From Methylibium sp035762065 (lineage in GTDB: Bacteria; Pseudomonadota; Gammaproteobacteria; Burkholderiales; Burkholderiaceae_C), in assembly GCF_035762065.1 (NCBI RefSeq), contig NZ_DASTPW010000036.1, forward strand, positions 29,481 to 93,480: DNA of 64,000 nucleotides, in the 5' to 3' direction. The notes beneath the pieces were generated by a model. That model worked only from the letters and a program-made list of their open reading frames with translations, was not told the origin of the DNA and did not search any database. The position numbers and the translations under genes are program-made. This document shows, piece by piece, positions 39,116 through 49,131 of the stretch (the stretch's first letter is position 1; each line of letters begins with the position of its first letter).

Positions 39116-41683
39116 ATGCTCACAGCGGCCTTTCATGCGTCGGGCCGCGGGCTCGTCGCCGGCGCGCTGGGGCTTGTCGCCGGCAGCGCCTTGCAGCTTC
39201 AGCAGCCGGCGCTGTGGGCACTCGATCGCTATGTGCTGCTCGCGCTGGCGGGCCTGCTCGTCGCGGCCTTGGGTCACTGGGGTTCCACGCGTCGGCGCGG
39301 CTTCGTCGCCCTTGCCGCCATCGCGATGGGCATCGCGGCGCTGGCCTTCGGTGCCACCGGCCTGCGCGCGACGGATCGACTCGCCGACGGCCTGCCGGCC
39401 GAGCTGGAAGGCCGCGACATCGAGGCCACCGGCGTGATCGCGAGCCTGCCGCAGCGCGGCATCGATGGCTGGCGGTTCCGCTTCGAGGTGGAGTCCGCCC
39501 GGCTCGACGACGCGGCCATCGCGCTGCCGGCGCGCCTGGCGCTCGGCTGGTACGCGGCACGCGGCGGCGGCGCGAGCGCGCTGCCCGAGCTGCGCGCGGG
39601 CCAGCGCTGGCGGATCACGGTGCGGTTGAAACGCCCGCATGGCGCGCAGAACCCGCACGGCCACGATCTCGAACTGCAGCTCTTCGAGCAGGGCGTGCGC
39701 GCCAGCGGCTACGTGCGCGCCGGCAGCCATCGCCTGCTCGACGAGCACGCCGGCCACCCGCTCGCTCGCGCGCGGCAGGCGGTGCGCGAGGCGATCGGCC
39801 GCCGGCTCGGCGCGTCGGACGCGGCTGGCCTGCTGGCGGCGCTCGTCGTCGGCGACCAAGGCGCGATCGATCGCGAGGACTGGGCGCTGTACCGCGCCAC
39901 CGGCGTCGCGCACCTGATGTCGATCAGCGGCCTGCACGTGACGATGTTCGCGTGGCTCGCCGGCCTCGCGACCGCGTGGCTGTGGCGCCGCTCGTCGCGC
40001 GCGATGCTGTGGTGCCCCGCGCCGCGGGCCGCGCGCTGGGGCGGGCTCGCGGCGGCGCTGGCCTATGCCGCCTTCGCCGGCTGGGGCGTGCCGGCGCAGC
40101 GCACGGTGCTGATGCTCGCGGTCGTCACCGCGCTCGCGAGCTTCGGGCTGCGCTGGCCGGCGCTCGCGGTGTGGCTCGCGGCGATGGCGGCGGTGACGCT
40201 GGCCGACCCGTGGGCGCTGCTGCAGCCGGGGTTCTGGCTTTCGTTCGTCGCGGTCGGGCTGTTGATGATCTCCAGCGCGCCGGCGCCGCGACGCGTCGAA
40301 GGCGCCTGGCCGCGGCTGCGGGCGGCGATGCAAGGCGGGCTGCGCACGCAGGTGGTCGCGACGCTCGGCTTGGCGCCGCTGACGCTGCTGTTCTTCCAGC
40401 AGCTGTCGCTGGTCGGCTTCGTCGCGAACCTGGCCGCGATCCCGCTGGTGACCCTGGCGATCACGCCGCTCGCGATGCTGGGCGTGCTGCTGCCGCCGCT
40501 GTGGCTTGCGGCCGCCGCGCTAGCCGACGTGCTGCATGCGCTGCTGCAGGCCCTGGCCGCGCCCGGCTGGGCGCTGTGGTCGGTGCCCGCGGCGGCGGCC
40601 TGGGCGGCGCCGGCCGCGGTGCTCGCGGCCGCACTGCTGATCGCGCCGCTGCCGTGGCGGCTGAAGCTGCTGGCGCTGCCGCTGGGCCTGCCGCTGTTCG
40701 CGCCGACGCCCGAGCGGCCCGCGCCGGGGGCCTTCGACGTCATCGCGGTCGATGTCGGCCAGGGCACCGCGGTGCTGGTGCGCACCGCCGGGCACGCGCT
40801 GCTCTACGACGCCGGCCCGCAGTACTCGCGCGAGTCCGACGCCGGCGAGCGCGTGCTCGTGCCGCTGCTGCGCGCGTTGGGCCACGCGCGGCTCGACGCG
40901 CTGCTGCTGAGCCATCGCGACACCGATCACGTCGGCGGCGCCCCCGCGCTGCTGAAGGGCGTGGGCATCGGGCGGCTGTCGAGTTCGCTCGCGGCCGATC
41001 ACCCGCTGCTGGCCGAAGCCGCACGGCGCGGCATCGCGGCCGCGCCGTGCGTCGCCGGCCAGCGCTGGCGGTGGGACGGCGTCGATTTCGAGCTGCTGCA
41101 TCCCGAGGCCGAGCGCCTCGAGCGCGCCGAGGCCGGCCGGGTGAAGCCGAATACGCTGAGCTGCGTGCTGAAAGTGAGCCGCGCCGCCTCCGGCGACGCA
41201 GGGGTGAGCCGCGCCGCCTCCGTCGACGCGGGCGTGCGCCGCGCCGCAGCGGTCGCCGGGCCGCGCTCGCTGCTGCTCACCGGCGACCTCGAGCGTGAGC
41301 AGGAACTGGCGCTGGTCGCGCGCGATGCCGCCGCGCTGCGTGCCGAGCTGATGCTGGTGCCGCATCACGGCAGCAAGACGTCGTCGAGCCCCGCCCTGCT
41401 CGATGCGGTCGGGCCGCGCGTCGCGATCGTGCAGGCCGGCTACCGCAATCGCTTCGGCCATCCGGCCGCCGAAGTGGCCGAGCGCTACGCCGAGCGCGGC
41501 ATCGAGCTCGTGGCGAGCCCGCGCTGCGGCGCCTGGACGGCCGATGCGCGCGGCACCCGTTGCCGCCGCGCCGAGGCGCCGCGCTACTGGCAGCATCCCG
41601 ACTTCCTCGCTCACCACAATGGCGTGGAAGTTGCTATTTCTGCCGAGGCCGAGCCCGGCGGCGAGCAAGCGGCCGAAGAATGA
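39116..41683 (+). CDS. comEC: DNA internalization competence protein ComEC/Rec2
   Basis: An 855-aa inner-membrane channel for taking up single-stranded DNA in natural transformation. It has an N-terminal DUF4131-type domain, the competence membrane domain (GVAHLMSISGLHVTMFAWL, FFQQLSLVGFVANLAAIPLVTLAI), and a C-terminal metallo-beta-lactamase-like domain (FDVIAVDVGQGTAVLV, LLLSHRDTDHVGG, LLTGDLE, PHHGSKTSSS). A 30-base in-frame triplication lies inside the last domain. Monocistronic by spacing; the transglutaminase gene starts 37 bases later. Confidence 0.93.
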   Translation: MLTAAFHASGRGLVAGALGLVAGSALQLQQPALWALDRYVLLALAGLLVAALGHWGSTRRRGFVALAAIAMGIAALAFGATGLRATDRLADGLPAELEGRDIEATGVIASLPQRGIDGWRFRFEVESARLDDAAIALPARLALGWYAARGGGASALPELRAGQRWRITVRLKRPHGAQNPHGHDLELQLFEQGVRASGYVRAGSHRLLDEHAGHPLARARQAVREAIGRRLGASDAAGLLAALVVGDQGAIDREDWALYRATGVAHLMSISGLHVTMFAWLAGLATAWLWRRSSRAMLWCPAPRAARWGGLAAALAYAAFAGWGVPAQRTVLMLAVVTALASFGLRWPALAVWLAAMAAVTLADPWALLQPGFWLSFVAVGLLMISSAPAPRRVEGAWPRLRAAMQGGLRTQVVATLGLAPLTLLFFQQLSLVGFVANLAAIPLVTLAITPLAMLGVLLPPLWLAAAALADVLHALLQALAAPGWALWSVPAAAAWAAPAAVLAAALLIAPLPWRLKLLALPLGLPLFAPTPERPAPGAFDVIAVDVGQGTAVLVRTAGHALLYDAGPQYSRESDAGERVLVPLLRALGHARLDALLLSHRDTDHVGGAPALLKGVGIGRLSSSLAADHPLLAEAARRGIAAAPCVAGQRWRWDGVDFELLHPEAERLERAEAGRVKPNTLSCVLKVSRAASGDAGVSRAASVDAGVRRAAAVAGPRSLLLTGDLEREQELALVARDAAALRAELMLVPHHGSKTSSSPALLDAVGPRVAIVQAGYRNRFGHPAAEVAERYAERGIELVASPRCGAWTADARGTRCRRAEAPRYWQHPDFLAHHNGVEVAISAEAEPGGEQAAEE
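41174..41263 (+). repeat. Three in-frame copies of a 30-bp repeat inside comEC
   Basis: Copies start at 41174, 41204 and 41234, each encoding V-(S/R)-R-A-A-(S/A)-x-(D/A)-A-G. They lie in a loop of the metallo-beta-lactamase-like domain just before the LLLTGDLE metal-binding strand. The first two copies differ at two to three positions; the third is more diverged. Confidence 0.85.
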
Positions 41684-41720
41684 ACGGCGCCGGGTCGGGC
41701 CCTGCAGTGAGGAGAGTGCC

Positions 41721-44700
41721 TTGTCGATCCACGTCGCGCTGAACCACGTCACGCACTACCGCTACGACCGGCGCGTCGCGCTCGGACCGCAGGTGGTGCG
41801 GCTGCGCCCGGCGCCGCATTGCCGCACGCCGATCCTGAGCTACTCGCTGCGCATCGAGCCGGTCGTGCACTTCGTTAACTGGCAGCAGGACCCGTTCGCG
41901 AACCACCTCGCGCGGCTGGTGTTCCCCGCCAAGACCACCGAGTTCAAGGTCACGGTCGATCTCGTTGCCGAGATGGCGGTCTACAACCCCTTCGACTTCT
42001 TCCTCGAAGAAGGCGCGGAGCACTTCCCCTTCGACTACGAAGAGGCCACGCGGCGCGAGCTCGCCCCCTACCTGGTCAAGGGCGTGTTCACGCCGCGCTT
42101 CGAGGCCTTCGTCAAGAGCGTGCCGCGCCACGACCCGAAGGGCGCGGACAGGCAACGCACGATCGATTTCCTCGTCGGCCTCAACCAGCGGCTGCAGCGC
42201 GAAATCCGCTACCTGATCCGCATGGAGCCCGGCGTGCAGACGCCCGAGCAGACGCTCGCCAACGGCTCCGGCTCCTGCCGCGACACCGGCTGGCTGCTGG
42301 TGCAGGCGCTGCGGCACCTGGGCCTCGCGGCGCGCTTCGTCTCGGGCTACCTGATCCAGCTCAAGCCCGACGTCAAGTCGCTCGACGGCCCCTCCGGCGC
42401 CGAGAGCGACTTCACCGACCTGCACGCCTGGTGCGAGGTCTTCCTGCCGGGCGCCGGCTGGATCGGCCTCGATCCGACCTCGGGCCTGATGGCCGGCGAG
42501 GGTCACATCCCGCTGGCATGCACGCCGGAGCCGTCGAGCGCGGCGCCGGTCTCGGGCGCGGTGGACGCGAGCGAGGTCGAGTTCGGCCACACGATGCGCA
42601 TCAGCCGTGTCTTCGAGTCGCCGCGCGTCACCCGGCCCTACAGCGAAGCGCAGTGGGCCGATGTGCTGGCGCTGGGCCATCGCGTCGATGCCGCGTTGAG
42701 CGCGGGCGACGTGCGGCTCACCCAGGGCGGCGAGCCGACCTTCGTCAGCGTCGCCGATCGCGAAGGCGCCGAATGGAACACCGCGGCGCTCGGGCCGACG
42801 AAGCGCGGCTTCGCGAACGAGCTGGTGCAGAAGCTGCGCGCGCGCTACGGCGCCGGCGGCTTCCTGCACTTCGGCCAGGGCAAGTGGTATCCCGGCGAGC
42901 AGCTGCCGCGCTGGGCGCTCAGCATCTTCTGGCGCCGCGACGGGGAGCCCTGCTGGGCCGACCCGACGCGCTTCGCCGACGAACGGCTGCCGTCGTCGTA
43001 CACCGAAGAGGACGCGAAGCGCTTCATTGACACGCTCGCCGGCAAGCTGGGCCTGGCCGCCGCGCACATCCGGCCCGGCTACGAGGACAGCTGGTACTAC
43101 CTGTGGCGCGAGCGGCGGCTGCCGGTGAACGTCGATCCCTTCGACGCGCGGCTCGACGACGAGCTGGAGCGCGCGCGCCTGCGCAAGGTGTTCGAGCAGG
43201 GCTTGAAGAAGGTGGTCGGCTGGATGCTGCCGCTCGCGCGGGCCGAGGGCGCGCCGGCGCTCGCGGGCCCGCGCTGGACCACCGGCCCCTGGTTCCTGCG
43301 CGACGAGCGCATGTACCTGATGCCCGGCGATTCGCCGATGGGCTGGCGGCTGCCGCTCGATTCGCTGCCGTGGGTGAGCAAGGCGGACTTCCCCTACCTG
43401 ATCGAGGCCGACCCGTTCGCGCCCGCGGCGCCGCTGCATTCGCCCGCCGCGTTGCGTGCGCAGTACGGCGAGCATGCGATGGGCGAGTCCGCGCGCGGCC
43501 TCGCCGGCCTGCGCGGCCCCGTGCGCGCCGGCGAGCCGCCTGGAGGCGACGCGCCGCCCGGGCCGCGCGGCCGGACCGACGCGGGCGCCGCCGGCCGTGC
43601 GCCCGCCCGCTTCGAATCCGCGCAAGGGTCCATCCGCACCGCGCTCGTCGTCGAGGCCCGCGGCGGCATCCTCTACGTGTTCATGCCGCCGCTGGCCGCG
43701 CTGGACGACTACCTCGACCTGCTGGCCGCCGTCGAGGCCAGCGCGGAAGCGCTCGACGTGAAGCTCGTGCTCGAGGGCTACCCGCCGCCGCGCGATGCGC
43801 GGCTGACGATGCTGCAGGTCACGCCCGACCCCGGCGTCATCGAAGTCAACATCCATCCGGCGCACGACTGGGCCGAGCTGGTCGACCACACCGAATTCCT
43901 CTACCAGGCGGCGCACGAGACGCGCCTGTCCACCGAGAAGTTCATGCTCGACGGCCGCCACACCGGCACCGGCGGCGGCAACCACTTCGTGCTGGGCGGC
44001 GCGACGCCGCCCGACTCGCCCTTCCTGCGCCGGCCCGACCTGCTCGCGAGCCTGCTCGCCTACTGGCACAACCACCCGTCGCTGAGCTACCTGTTCAGCG
44101 GCATGTTCATCGGGCCCACGAGCCAGGCGCCGCGCATCGACGAGGCGCGCAACGACCAGGTGGTGGAGCTCGAGATCGCGCTCGAACAGATCGAGCAGCG
44201 GCTCGCCGGCCAAGGCCACGTCGCGCCGTGGATGGTCGATCGCGCGCTGCGCAACATCCTGGTCGACGTCACCGGCAACACGCACCGCGCCGAGTTCTGC
44301 ATCGACAAGCTCTACTCGCCCGACGGCCCGACCGGCCGGCTGGGCCTCCTCGAACTGCGCGCCTTCGAGATGCCGCCGCACGCGCGGATGAGCCTGGTGC
44401 AGCAACTGCTGCTGCGCGCGCTGATCGCGTGGTTCTGGCACGAGCCCTATCCCGGCCGAGCCGGCCGCGGCCCCGGCCCGGTGGCCGGCCAGACGCGGCT
44501 GACGCGCTGGGGTACCGAGCTGCACGACCGCTTCCTGCTGCCCAGCTTCGTGCAGCAGGACTTCGACGACGTGCTGGCCGACCTCGGGCGCGCCGGCCAC
44601 GCCTTCGACGCTGCCTGGTTCGCGCCGCACTTCGAGTTCCGCTTCCCGCGCATCGGCGAGGTGGCGGTCGGCGGCGTGACGCTCGCGCTGCGCTGCGCGC

Positions 44701-45206
44701 TCGAGCCCTGGCACGTGATGGGCGAGGAGGGCTCGGCCGGCGGCACGGTGCGCTACGTCGATTCGTCGCTGGAACGGCTCGAAGTGCGGGTCAGCGGGCT
44801 CAACGGCAACCGGCATGTCGTCACCGTCAACGGGCAGGCGCTGCCGCTGCAACCGCTGGGCACGGCCTCGGTCAAGGGCCAGAGCGGCGGCACGCAGGTC
44901 GCGGGTGTCCGCTACAAGGCCTGGGCGCCGCCTTCCGCGCTGCACCCGACGATCCCGACGCATGCGCCGCTGACCTTCGACGTGGTCGATGCCTGGAACG
45001 CCCGCTCGCTCGGCGGCTGCCGCTACCACGTCGCCCATCCCGGCGGCCGCAACCACGACAGCTTCCCCGTCAACGCCTACGAAGCCGAAAGCCGCCGGCT
45101 CGCGCGCTTCTTCACCATCGGCCACACGCCCGGGCCGATGCAGGTGCGGCCTGCCATGCCGAGCCGCGAATTTCCGTTCACGCTTGACCTGAGAAAGAGT
45201 GGGTGA
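41721..45206 (+). CDS. DUF2126 transglutaminase-domain protein
   Basis: An 1161-aa protein starting at TTG (41721) with GAGGAGAG just upstream; no ATG gives the conserved start SIHVALNHVTHYRYDR. An N-terminal beta domain and transglutaminase-like core carry the triad C (GSGSCRDTGW), H (DLHAWCEVF) and D (LDPTSG). The large DUF2126 part follows, with FHFGQGKWYPGEQLPRW-like and DGRHTGTGGGNHFVLGG stretches. A low-complexity Arg/Gly/Pro insert lies near 590-635. Family context suggests an amidation or peptide-ligation function with ATP-grasp partners; substrate unknown. The next gene overlaps its end by 8 bases. Confidence 0.88.
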   Translation: MSIHVALNHVTHYRYDRRVALGPQVVRLRPAPHCRTPILSYSLRIEPVVHFVNWQQDPFANHLARLVFPAKTTEFKVTVDLVAEMAVYNPFDFFLEEGAEHFPFDYEEATRRELAPYLVKGVFTPRFEAFVKSVPRHDPKGADRQRTIDFLVGLNQRLQREIRYLIRMEPGVQTPEQTLANGSGSCRDTGWLLVQALRHLGLAARFVSGYLIQLKPDVKSLDGPSGAESDFTDLHAWCEVFLPGAGWIGLDPTSGLMAGEGHIPLACTPEPSSAAPVSGAVDASEVEFGHTMRISRVFESPRVTRPYSEAQWADVLALGHRVDAALSAGDVRLTQGGEPTFVSVADREGAEWNTAALGPTKRGFANELVQKLRARYGAGGFLHFGQGKWYPGEQLPRWALSIFWRRDGEPCWADPTRFADERLPSSYTEEDAKRFIDTLAGKLGLAAAHIRPGYEDSWYYLWRERRLPVNVDPFDARLDDELERARLRKVFEQGLKKVVGWMLPLARAEGAPALAGPRWTTGPWFLRDERMYLMPGDSPMGWRLPLDSLPWVSKADFPYLIEADPFAPAAPLHSPAALRAQYGEHAMGESARGLAGLRGPVRAGEPPGGDAPPGPRGRTDAGAAGRAPARFESAQGSIRTALVVEARGGILYVFMPPLAALDDYLDLLAAVEASAEALDVKLVLEGYPPPRDARLTMLQVTPDPGVIEVNIHPAHDWAELVDHTEFLYQAAHETRLSTEKFMLDGRHTGTGGGNHFVLGGATPPDSPFLRRPDLLASLLAYWHNHPSLSYLFSGMFIGPTSQAPRIDEARNDQVVELEIALEQIEQRLAGQGHVAPWMVDRALRNILVDVTGNTHRAEFCIDKLYSPDGPTGRLGLLELRAFEMPPHARMSLVQQLLLRALIAWFWHEPYPGRAGRGPGPVAGQTRLTRWGTELHDRFLLPSFVQQDFDDVLADLGRAGHAFDAAWFAPHFEFRFPRIGEVAVGGVTLALRCALEPWHVMGEEGSAGGTVRYVDSSLERLEVRVSGLNGNRHVVTVNGQALPLQPLGTASVKGQSGGTQVAGVRYKAWAPPSALHPTIPTHAPLTFDVVDAWNARSLGGCRYHVAHPGGRNHDSFPVNAYEAESRRLARFFTIGHTPGPMQVRPAMPSREFPFTLDLRKSG

Positions 45207-47952
45207 GCCCACCTCTATCCTCGACGCCTCTTTCGTTCCTTGCTCGTCGAGCGACCTCGCCGTGCTCCAGTCCTCGCTCGAATTCGATGCCGCCGCCAAC
45301 CGCGCCGACGCGGCGGTCTACCGCGTGCTGCATGCCGGCCGGCGGGCCGATGCGGGCCATCACGACGAGCTGCTGCAGGAGAGCGGCCAGTCGCTGCGGC
45401 CGGCGTGGCGGCGCTTCTTCGGCCTGCTCGGCGACGCGGGCGCGGACGGTGCCGCCGGGCTGAACCGTCGCGCCGAGCAGGTGGCGCAGCAGATCCACCG
45501 CAACGGCGTCACCTACAACGTCTACGGCGCGGGCGGCGCAGGCCAGCGGCCGTGGTCGTTGGGGCTGCTGCCCATGCTGATCGAGCCGGCCGACTGGCGC
45601 ACGATCGAAGCCGGCGTCGCGCAGCGCGCGCGGCTGCTCGAGGCGATGCTGGCCGACTGCTACGGCGCGCAGACCCTGCTGCGCGAAGGCCTGCTGCCGC
45701 CGGCGCTGGTGCTCGGCCATCCGGGCTGGATCGGCGCGCTGCACGGCGTCGAGCCGCCCGGCGGCGTGCGGCTGCACCTGGCCGCGTTCGACATCGCGCG
45801 CGGCCCCGACGGCGCGTGGTCGGTCGTCTCGCAGCGCACGCAGGCGCCTTCAGGCCTGGGCTACGTGCTGGAGAACCGGCTGATCGTCTCGCGGCAGTTC
45901 CCGGAAGCCTTCCGCGAACTGCGCGTCGAGCACCTCGCTTCGGGCTACCGCGCGCTGCTGGACACGCTGCTGCAACTCGCCGCGCCGCTCGCCGCCGCCG
46001 ACGGCTGCGGCACGCCGCGCCTCGCGCTGCTGACGCCGGGGCCGTACAACGAGACCTACTTCGAGCAGGCCTACCTCGCGCGCTACCTCGGTCTGTCGCT
46101 CGTCGAAGGCGGCGACCTCACCGTGCGCGACGAGCGCCTCTACCTGAAGACGGTGCAGGGCTTGGCGCCGATCCACGGCCTGCTGCGCCGGCTCGACGAC
46201 GCCTGGTGCGACCCGCTCGAGCTGCGCGCCGATTCCGCGCTCGGCGTGCCGGGACTGCTGCAAGTGGTGCGTGCCGGCCGCGTGGTGGTGGCCAACGCGC
46301 TCGGCGCCGGCTTCCTCGAATCGCCCGGCGTGCAGGGCTTCCTGCCGGCGATCGCCGAGCGGCTGTTCGGTGAAGGCCTCGCGCTGCCGGCGCTGCCCAC
46401 CTGGTGGTGCGGCGAGCAGGCGGCGTGGGACGCGACGCGCGACGCGCTCGGCGAGCGCGTGATCCGCCCGACCTACCCGGCCAACACCACCGCCGGCGCC
46501 CCCGCGCGCAGCTTCGAGCCGCTGATCGGCGCGACGCTCGATGCGGCCGAGCGCGCCGCCTGGCGTGCGCGCATCGATGCCGACCCCGACGCGCACACCC
46601 TGCAGCGCGACCTGAAGTTCTCGCAGACGCCGTGGTGGGAGTGCGGGCTGTTCCAGCCGCGCACCGCGATGCTGCGGGTCTATGCGATCGCCGAGCCGGG
46701 CGGCCACGGCCCGCGCGACTTTCGCGTCCTGCCCGGCGGCATGACGCGCATCGGCACGCGCGACCCGCACATGGTCTCGATGCAGCACGGCGGCGCGAGC
46801 CTGGACACCTGGGTGCTGCGCGACGGACCGGTCGACACCTGGTCGATGCTGCCGCAGCGGCTGCGGCCCGAGGAGATCGCGGCGCAGCGCCGGCCGGTCG
46901 CGAGCCGCACCGCCGAGAACCTGTTCTGGATGGGCCGCTACACCGAGCGGTGCGAGCACCTGGTGCGCCTCGCGCTGTCGACCGCCGCAGTGGTGGACGA
47001 CGACGCGGACGCGCCCGACGCGCTGCTCGATGCCGTCTCCGAGCTCGCGCGCACCAGCGGCCTCGCGCCCTGGGGCGTGCCCTCGCTGCGGCAATCGCCG
47101 CGGGTCTTCGAGCGCTCGGTGGTGCAGGCGCTGGCCGACGCGAAGGAGCAGCACAGCGTCGCCTACAACCTCGCCGCGCTCGCACGCAGCGCCGGTGCCC
47201 TGCGCGAGCGGCTGTCGCCCGAACACGGCCGGCTCGTGCGCGCGATGGCGGAGGACTTCGCGCGCCACATGCGCGGCTGCGCGCCGGCGCCCGAGCGCCT
47301 GGACGGCGACGACGGCGCGGCCGACGCCGACGCAACGGCGCCCGCCCGCGGCTTCGGCAGCGACGAGCTGCGCAGCGCGCTCGAACACCTCGCGCACCAG
47401 CTGGCCGCGGTCACCGGCGCGCAGAGCGACCGCATGACGCGCGACGACGGCTGGCGGCTGATGACCGTCGGCCGGCTGGCCGAGCGGCTGATCGCGATGA
47501 GCGGCACGCTCGGCGTGTTCGCCGGAGGCGGCGCGCTGCACGGCGCGCAGGGCTTCGACCTGCTGCTCGATCTGTTCGACAGCACGATCACCTACCGCGC
47601 CCGCTACCCGGGCCGGCAGGAGGCGCTGGCGCTGCTCGACCTGCTGGTGCTCGACGAGGCGAACCCGCGTGCGCTTGCCTGCGTGCTGCGTCGCCTGCGC
47701 ACCGAAGTCGCGAAGCTGCCCGGCGGCGAAGCGATGACCGGCGCGCTGCTCGCGCTGCTGCCCGAGCGCGGCGCGATCCGGCTTCAGGACCTGTGCCGCA
47801 GCGACGCGGCCGCCGAGGAGTCGTGCGTGGACGACGCGGCGGTCGTGGCGCTGGCCGAGCGGCTCGGCGCGGCGGGCGAGCGCCTGTCCGACGAGATCGG
47901 CCGCTGCTACTTCGCACCCGCAGGTTTCGATGAGCAGCACCTGGCGAGCTGA
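45199..47952 (+). CDS. Fused circularly permuted ATP-grasp (DUF404/407) and alpha-E domain protein
   Basis: A 917-aa fusion. Residues 1 to about 540 are the circularly permuted ATP-grasp (LENRLIVSRQFPE, LLTPGPYNETYFEQAYLARYLGL, VVVANALGAGFLESPGV, MTRIGTRD). From about 570 an alpha-E helical domain follows (RTAENLFWMGRYTERCEHLVRLAL). These domains are separate genes in the second set downstream. Predicted to form amide or peptide bonds with ATP. GTG start at 45199 is tentative; it lies inside the 3' end of the DUF2126 gene. Confidence 0.85.
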   Translation: MGEPTSILDASFVPCSSSDLAVLQSSLEFDAAANRADAAVYRVLHAGRRADAGHHDELLQESGQSLRPAWRRFFGLLGDAGADGAAGLNRRAEQVAQQIHRNGVTYNVYGAGGAGQRPWSLGLLPMLIEPADWRTIEAGVAQRARLLEAMLADCYGAQTLLREGLLPPALVLGHPGWIGALHGVEPPGGVRLHLAAFDIARGPDGAWSVVSQRTQAPSGLGYVLENRLIVSRQFPEAFRELRVEHLASGYRALLDTLLQLAAPLAAADGCGTPRLALLTPGPYNETYFEQAYLARYLGLSLVEGGDLTVRDERLYLKTVQGLAPIHGLLRRLDDAWCDPLELRADSALGVPGLLQVVRAGRVVVANALGAGFLESPGVQGFLPAIAERLFGEGLALPALPTWWCGEQAAWDATRDALGERVIRPTYPANTTAGAPARSFEPLIGATLDAAERAAWRARIDADPDAHTLQRDLKFSQTPWWECGLFQPRTAMLRVYAIAEPGGHGPRDFRVLPGGMTRIGTRDPHMVSMQHGGASLDTWVLRDGPVDTWSMLPQRLRPEEIAAQRRPVASRTAENLFWMGRYTERCEHLVRLALSTAAVVDDDADAPDALLDAVSELARTSGLAPWGVPSLRQSPRVFERSVVQALADAKEQHSVAYNLAALARSAGALRERLSPEHGRLVRAMAEDFARHMRGCAPAPERLDGDDGAADADATAPARGFGSDELRSALEHLAHQLAAVTGAQSDRMTRDDGWRLMTVGRLAERLIAMSGTLGVFAGGGALHGAQGFDLLLDLFDSTITYRARYPGRQEALALLDLLVLDEANPRALACVLRRLRTEVAKLPGGEAMTGALLALLPERGAIRLQDLCRSDAAAEESCVDDAAVVALAERLGAAGERLSDEIGRCYFAPAGFDEQHLAS

Positions 47953-48125
47953 CGCCGCCTCCCGTTGCCGCTTCGCGGCGTTCCACGCCCTCGCAGCGCT
48001 CGGGCGGCTCGCCCGGCATTCGGGTGCGCGCAGGCGGACCCTCTCGTGCGGCTCGCCCCGCCGGGAGGGCGCCGCTGGCGGTGCGGCGAAGCCGGGTCGG
48101 CGGCGACCGCTGGTGGGGCTTCGCC

Positions 48126-49070
48126 ATGGTTGAGGCTGCCTTGGCGAAGGCCATCGCCGCGCCCGCCGCGGCGGAGCTCGAGGTCGTTCACGAGACGCGC
48201 TACCGCTACACGCGGCCCGTCGAATTCGCGCATCACATCGCGATGCTCTGCCCGCGCGACGACGCGCTCGTGCAGCAGCGGCTCGCGTTCGAGCTCGCGA
48301 TCGAGCCGCCGCCGCCCGCCGTGCGCTGCGAGCTCGACGTGCATGGCAACCGGCGCCATCTGTTTTCGCTCGCCGCGGCGCACGAAGCGCTGACGGTGCG
48401 CGCGACGAGCCGGGTGCGCGTCGTGCCGTCGCGCCCGCGCGAGGCCGCGCCCGCGTGGGAAGCGGCGCGCGACGGCTGGCGCTACGTCTCGGGCCGGCCG
48501 ATCGACGCGGCGGCGTCCTTCGTCTTCGCCTCGCCGCTGGTGCCGATCGAGCCGCGGCTGCGTGCCTGGGCCGCGCCGTCGTTCACCGCGGGCCGGCCGC
48601 TCGACGAGGCCGCGATCGAGCTGATGCACCGGCTGCACGCCGAGTTCGACTACGCGCCGGCCAGCACCCATGTCGCGACGCCGCTGATCGACGCCTTCGG
48701 ACAACGGCGCGGCGTCTGCCAGGACTTTGCGCACATCCTGATCGGCGCCCTGCGCGCGCTGGGGCTCGCCGCCCGCTACGTCAGCGGCTACCTGCTGACC
48801 GAGCCGGCCGGCGCGCCGGCGCGCTTGGTCGGCGCCGACGCCTCGCATGCCTGGATCGCACTCGCGCTGCCGCGCGCGGCCGGCCCGGGCGCGGCAGCGG
48901 CGATCGACTGGCTCGAACTCGACCCGACCAACGATTGCATCGCCGGCGCCTCGCACATCCGCGTCGCGCACGGCCGGGACTACGCCGACGTGACGCCGCT
49001 GCGCGGCGTGATCCGGGGCGGCGGCCGGCACGTGCTGGAGGTCGGCGTCGCGACGCGCCGGCTCGGATGA
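48126..49070 (+). CDS. Transglutaminase-like protease/transferase
   Basis: A 314-aa protein with the bacterial transglutaminase-like N-terminal domain (ELEVVHETRYRYTRPVEFAHHIAMLCP) and a papain-like core with catalytic C (RRGVCQDFAHILIGALR), H (ASHAWIALAL) and D (LELDPTND). It begins the second set of ATP-grasp/alpha-E partners. The 173 bases before it contain no gene or signal I can recognise. The ATG at 48126 gives the family start; an upstream in-frame extension is Arg-rich and unlikely. Confidence 0.87.
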   Translation: MVEAALAKAIAAPAAAELEVVHETRYRYTRPVEFAHHIAMLCPRDDALVQQRLAFELAIEPPPPAVRCELDVHGNRRHLFSLAAAHEALTVRATSRVRVVPSRPREAAPAWEAARDGWRYVSGRPIDAAASFVFASPLVPIEPRLRAWAAPSFTAGRPLDEAAIELMHRLHAEFDYAPASTHVATPLIDAFGQRRGVCQDFAHILIGALRALGLAARYVSGYLLTEPAGAPARLVGADASHAWIALALPRAAGPGAAAAIDWLELDPTNDCIAGASHIRVAHGRDYADVTPLRGVIRGGGRHVLEVGVATRRLG

Positions 49071-49131
49071 CGAGGGCCCCATGGTCGATGGCATGGACTC
49101 TGCTAACCACCTTCGCGTGCAGGAGACGACG

